From a virus, in the IMG/VR virus record IMGVR_UViG_3300024231_001040, positions 1-24,895 of that record: DNA of 24,895 nt; one strand, 5' to 3'. A model generated the notes under the pieces. It made no database searches. It was not told the DNA's origin and was given only the letters and a program-made list of their open reading frames with translations. A program made the translations under genes and the position numbers. This document shows, one piece after another, positions 22,264 to 24,895 of the stretch (the first letter of the stretch is position 1; every line of letters starts with the position of its first letter).

Positions 22264-23147
22264 GTAACTGCTCCAATCATAGCATCAAAATTACGCCCAA
22301 TACTACGTTTGTTCATTACATGTAAATTTTGATGTAAATTTCTTGATACTATGTCTTTCCATGGTTCATTACGATCATTTGACAAAAATATCCAATCATT
22401 AGAAGATTTAATTTCAACTATATCATCTTTTTGATCCATATATTGCATTGGCCCGTCAATAATCTTATGTATAGTATCGCCATCTGCCATACCATTCATC
22501 AAATGTGAGGCAACACTAACACAATAATCAGTACGATACATATGTCCTGGAAAACTGTATAGGAATTTATAAAAACTATATTCTTTTTGTGTATGCGCCC
22601 ACAGATCAAAAAACATATCACTAGTTTCACTACGATCAAAATAAACTACAGTACTCCACCACATTGGTACACCAACTGGATTTAAGTATTGTTCATATAA
22701 ATCTGGAGGATCGCCACGTAAATCACATGCAGAATTATACATACCAACATGTATGTGTTCTTGTTCAAACAGATAATCTAAGTTATCATTACGCACAATA
22801 TAGTCAATATCTAATAGTAATGTTTTATCAAACGGAGAGTACTCATTAACCAAATGCTTATTACTATTCTGAAAATGACTGTCAAATGTAGTCCATGGAC
22901 TATCATAATGTGTTCTTACATTTTCTTCTTGTTTAACATCTGTGATTACTACTTCGTCAAATGCTTTTTCAACTAACTCCTTGCCAAGGCTTGATTCAAG
23001 CCAGTTATAATCACCGTCTGAAGTAATCAGGCAAGTGTTGTTGTTTTTCATATGCTTTTTTACATATAGTGCAGACAGCAGTGCCAACTGTACATAATCA
23101 ATTTCACTGTTGTTATAGGCAAAAAAGCAACATCCGTTATAACTCAT
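22260..23147 (-). CDS. GT8-like glycosyltransferase (295 aa)
   Basis: A GT-A type transferase resembling family 8 in layout: GCCFFAYNNSEIDYVQLALL (5-24), then TCLITSD, then the metal site FDKTLLLDIDYIVRND (106-121) with D113 and D115 as DxD. VGVPMWWSTVVYFDRSETSD is the block that follows in its neighbour as well. A late region (DWIFLSND, then LHVMNKRSIGRNFD) may close the active site. GT8 enzymes retain the anomeric configuration and use UDP-sugars, but donor choice here is unknown. The ATG directly follows the stop of the 23495 gene (TAAATG) without overlap. It is the second gene in the long operon, directly behind a conserved phage protein, so it is likely expressed late. Confidence 0.72.
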   Translation of the reverse strand: MSYNGCCFFAYNNSEIDYVQLALLSALYVKKHMKNNNTCLITSDGDYNWLESSLGKELVEKAFDEVVITDVKQEENVRTHYDSPWTTFDSHFQNSNKHLVNEYSPFDKTLLLDIDYIVRNDNLDYLFEQEHIHVGMYNSACDLRGDPPDLYEQYLNPVGVPMWWSTVVYFDRSETSDMFFDLWAHTQKEYSFYKFLYSFPGHMYRTDYCVSVASHLMNGMADGDTIHKIIDGPMQYMDQKDDIVEIKSSNDWIFLSNDRNEPWKDIVSRNLHQNLHVMNKRSIGRNFDAMIGAVT

Positions 23148-23495
23148 TTACCAGTCCATTACCTTTTTTATATTTCTTGCTTTTGATAGTTTGTTTGTTT
23201 CTATTAAAAACTCATTCATTGCTTCATTATATTTTTCAATAATCATTAACTTAAATTCATGCAAGTCATCAATTTGAATTGGTGTATTACGACTATCTTG
23301 TATTACTGCATGTTGAAACTCATTATCCAATAAACTTTGGACAAAACTAATTAACAATTGATCAGCACGCCATGTGCCTTTTTTGTACATAAAAGTCTGT
23401 TGCGTTTCCATTCTGATTTTGAGGTTTTTCTTTTGATTTTCTATTGTCATTCGATAATTAGAAAATTCCAATGCTTTTTCTAAGCGGTCATCCAT
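23148..23495 (-). CDS. Conserved phage hypothetical protein (115 aa)
   Basis: The start DDRLEKALEFSNYRMTIENQ and the end EFLIETNKLSKARNIKKVMD frame an all-helical protein with a beta insert around FMYKKGTWRADQLLISFVQS. This layout (helix, short hairpin, ISFV helix, D-x-N-x-P-I-x-I turn, long helix) resembles small proteins I recall from T4-like cyanophages, whose role is not established. It has no cysteine or signal peptide. The ATG has a strong GGAGG (23506-23510) about 10 nt before it and a CATAAATA promoter at 23541-23548, so it heads the nine-gene unit down to 13794. The role may be structural or regulatory; the function is unknown. Confidence 0.7.
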   Translation of the reverse strand: MDDRLEKALEFSNYRMTIENQKKNLKIRMETQQTFMYKKGTWRADQLLISFVQSLLDNEFQHAVIQDSRNTPIQIDDLHEFKLMIIEKYNEAMNEFLIETNKLSKARNIKKVMDW

Positions 23496-23508
23496 AGTGC
23501 TTCTACCT

Positions 23509-23518
23509 CCGTATACGG
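23509..23518. other. Ten-base perfect palindrome CCGTATACGG
   Basis: A self-complementary decamer in the predicted leader of the 23495 gene, touching the GGAGG ribosome site at 23506-23510. It could be a dimeric protein site or a small hairpin near the ribosome site, or chance. Confidence 0.35.
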
Positions 23519-23540
23519 TTATTTAACTACTACTATAACT

Positions 23541-23548
23541 TATTTATG
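23541..23548 (-). promoter_or_regulatory. T4-type late promoter variant (CATAAATA)
   Basis: A one-base variant of the late octamer in the 70-bp gap behind the structural gene. Expected start is near 23535, giving a leader of about 40 nt that contains GGAGG before ATG 23495. It would drive the long operon of glycosyltransferases and radical SAM enzymes. Confidence 0.5.
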
Positions 23549-23565
23549 ATTGTTTGTCAAGCGGT

Positions 23566-24786
23566 TTAGCTGTCGTTAGCTGAATTAAAGTTTTCAATGA
23601 CGCTAGCTGTTGGGCCAGTTACGCTATACGAAACTGAATTTTTTGAAATATTATTAGGTTGTAATGTTTTAGCAAAAAATGTAGTGGTTCCAGTGATGGG
23701 ATTTGCATGATGTGATCCATCATCCATTACTACTTTAATTTGTACTTGGTGGGCTGACCCCACTTCAACATATTTGGCATAAAAAACTGCACGAAGGTTT
23801 GCATATCCGCCGCCGTAACCGCCGCCGCCGTAACCGCCACCAGGACTAGCACTACTAAAAATTGTTTGCCAATCTGTAGTTAAATGATAAAATCCCCTAC
23901 CGTTACTAATTCCGCCACTACCACTTTGTAATGTGCCTTCATGATTCATACGAACTGTGCCCAGTCCAGTACATATTGCATTCCAACTTGCATAACCAGC
24001 ATTTGAGGCGTTGCCTGTCATATCTAGACTGAATCGTATCTCGCCTCCACTATTAAAAAAGTATCGTGCTTGACTATAGTCAGTAAAGGTATAAGCAAAT
24101 ATACCTTCTAAACGTGAATCCCATGCATCGGTACGTGCAAAATTTCCTGCGTTTGTTTCACTTGATGCACTTGCACCTACAGTTAAATGTACATCGTTCA
24201 TTAATACATTTGTTTGATACACATTTTCAATATAATTACCATCATTGGCAGTAATGTCAGTACCAACTGAAACATTTGTAAGTTGTGTACTGTCTCCAAC
24301 ATGTGTTAATATAGCGTTAGATCTATCAATTAAACTATTGGTATGTACACTCTCAACTTTGTCATTGGGTGCCAAATTATTTACAACTGCGCTATTACCA
24401 TAGCCAAATCTATGTGTGTATCGATTAAATACAACCACACGGGTTGCCGCTGGAACGGCTGTGGTAAATGTAATAGTATTAGCAGTATAGTCTATACTAT
24501 AGCCACTGCCGACCTTTGATTCCTGTCCAACTACTACGACAATAAAGTCTGTTGATACTACATCAGTAGTTAGTGAAAAAGGTCCAACACCAGGACTTGT
24601 TGATGGATAGTCTGTTTCATGTATTGAAAATATTGCATTACAGTCTGCGGCATTAATAATTGTGCCACCACTAAAACTAGCATCGTACTGCCGTCCAGAA
24701 TACACATCAGCAAAACACTTATTGCATAAATCTGCAAGTGCATTGTAATGTGATGCCTGTATTACTTGACCGACGCTAACTGCCAC
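23566..24786 (-). CDS. Virion structural protein, probably tail or fibre (406 aa)
   Basis: The N-terminal VGQVIQASHYNALADLCNK is the pattern I know from marine myovirus structural proteins that begin with an IxAxxYN(A/x)L helix, and it recurs as GTIINAADCNAIFSIH. The middle (residues 80-200) is beta-rich with Thr/Val/Asn. ARYFFNSGGEIRFSLDM (240-256) is another block seen in such proteins. Residues 316-328 are a Gly/Tyr-rich run (GGGYGGGGYGGG). No signal peptide is present. The start is GTG 24786 with AGGAG (24796-24800) about 8 nt before. It is 1 nt behind the stop of the next upstream gene. As an abundant surface protein made late, it is a candidate substrate for the modification enzymes downstream (inference). 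Confidence 0.72.
   Translation of the reverse strand: MAVSVGQVIQASHYNALADLCNKCFADVYSGRQYDASFSGGTIINAADCNAIFSIHETDYPSTSPGVGPFSLTTDVVSTDFIVVVVGQESKVGSGYSIDYTANTITFTTAVPAATRVVVFNRYTHRFGYGNSAVVNNLAPNDKVESVHTNSLIDRSNAILTHVGDSTQLTNVSVGTDITANDGNYIENVYQTNVLMNDVHLTVGASASSETNAGNFARTDAWDSRLEGIFAYTFTDYSQARYFFNSGGEIRFSLDMTGNASNAGYASWNAICTGLGTVRMNHEGTLQSGSGGISNGRGFYHLTTDWQTIFSSASPGGGYGGGGYGGGYANLRAVFYAKYVEVGSAHQVQIKVVMDDGSHHANPITGTTTFFAKTLQPNNISKNSVSYSVTGPTASVIENFNSANDS
23803..23841 (-). repeat. Short in-frame Gly/Tyr-coding repeat
   Basis: Tandem GGC/GGT-type codons broken by TAC encode GGGYGGGGYGGG in the structural protein. On the plus strand it reads as repeats of ccgccgccgtaa. It is a small GC-rich island in AT-rich DNA and may vary in copy number. 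Confidence 0.7.
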
Positions 24787-24787
24787 C

Positions 24788-24895
24788 TTATTTGACTCCT
24801 ACTACAATTTCAATTAACCCTGGCTCTTGATTTATTTTAGCATCAAGGGCTCTACCAATTATGTGCTGGTATGTACAATCTTCGCCATCACTAAC
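24788..24895 (-). CDS. Structural protein, C-terminal fragment (cut by window edge)
   Basis: Thirty-five codons are visible, ending at TAA 24788. The sequence ends QHIIGRALDAKINQEPGLIE then IVVGVK. A closing GRALxAK...GLIEV(x)(x)G block is typical of phage structural proteins whose last domain repeats this turn, so I read this as the C terminus of a virion structural protein. One base separates its stop from the GTG of the next gene. The rest lies outside the window, so length and domain content are unknown. Confidence 0.68.
   Translation of the reverse strand, partial: VSDGEDCTYQHIIGRALDAKINQEPGLIEIVVGVK

Noticed and set aside
23566-24786. Variable region of a diversity-generating retroelement in the tail-type gene
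   Set aside because: I saw no reverse transcriptase gene in the window and did not notice a template repeat; the Gly/Tyr run is a simple codon repeat.

Overview
The window looks like part of the genome of a T4-type marine myovirus. The DNA is AT-rich and genes are packed with 1-8 nt overlaps. Copies of the T4-type late promoter octamer (TATAAATA or one-base variants) stand before almost every transcription unit. Genes at the right edge resemble virion structural proteins of marine T4-like phages. I see no tRNA, CRISPR array, insertion sequence, or replication, capsid or packaging gene, so host and exact phage group cannot be read from this window. There are 26 protein genes, two of them cut by the window edges, and no gene-free stretch above 300 bases; the longest is 93 bases.

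Layout. Positions 1-2553 (minus strand): two glycan or small-molecule type enzymes (a GT-A-like glycosyltransferase and a GGWY methyltransferase), two unrecognised small proteins, and the first 26 codons of a radical SAM enzyme running off the left edge. Positions 2647-7496 (plus): a putative glycosyltransferase with a SEK motif, then a tight cassette of B12-type radical SAM enzyme, methyltransferase and SPASM/twitch radical SAM enzyme. Positions 7484-8425 (minus): one unknown gene alone. Positions 8472-10786 (plus): a nucleotide-sugar dehydrogenase and a second SEK/TEK-type putative glycosyltransferase. Positions 10776-13763 (minus): an isochorismatase-like gene followed by two radical SAM enzymes with N-terminal twitch domains. 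Positions 13794-23495 (minus): a long apparent operon with a conserved small phage protein, two GT8-like glycosyltransferases (one without DxD), an unknown protein, a GT-A-like glycosyltransferase, and four more radical SAM enzymes. Positions 23566-24895 (minus): virion structural genes.

The remarkable content is nine radical SAM enzymes in 25 kb. Five carry the auxiliary-cluster (twitch) signature at the N terminus, two carry it at the C terminus, one is a B12-domain type, and one is seen only in part. Around them are six known or putative glycosyltransferases, a sugar-nucleotide dehydrogenase, two methyltransferases and an isochorismatase-like protein. My inference is a phage-encoded modification system that builds or decorates an unusual glycan or a peptide/protein substrate, expressed late because of the promoters and therefore perhaps acting on the virion. 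No substrate can be named from sequence. A second unusual feature is regulatory: three late promoters sit exactly 5 bp before the start codon and predict leaderless mRNAs, and both divergent gene pairs are driven by overlapping back-to-back late promoters.
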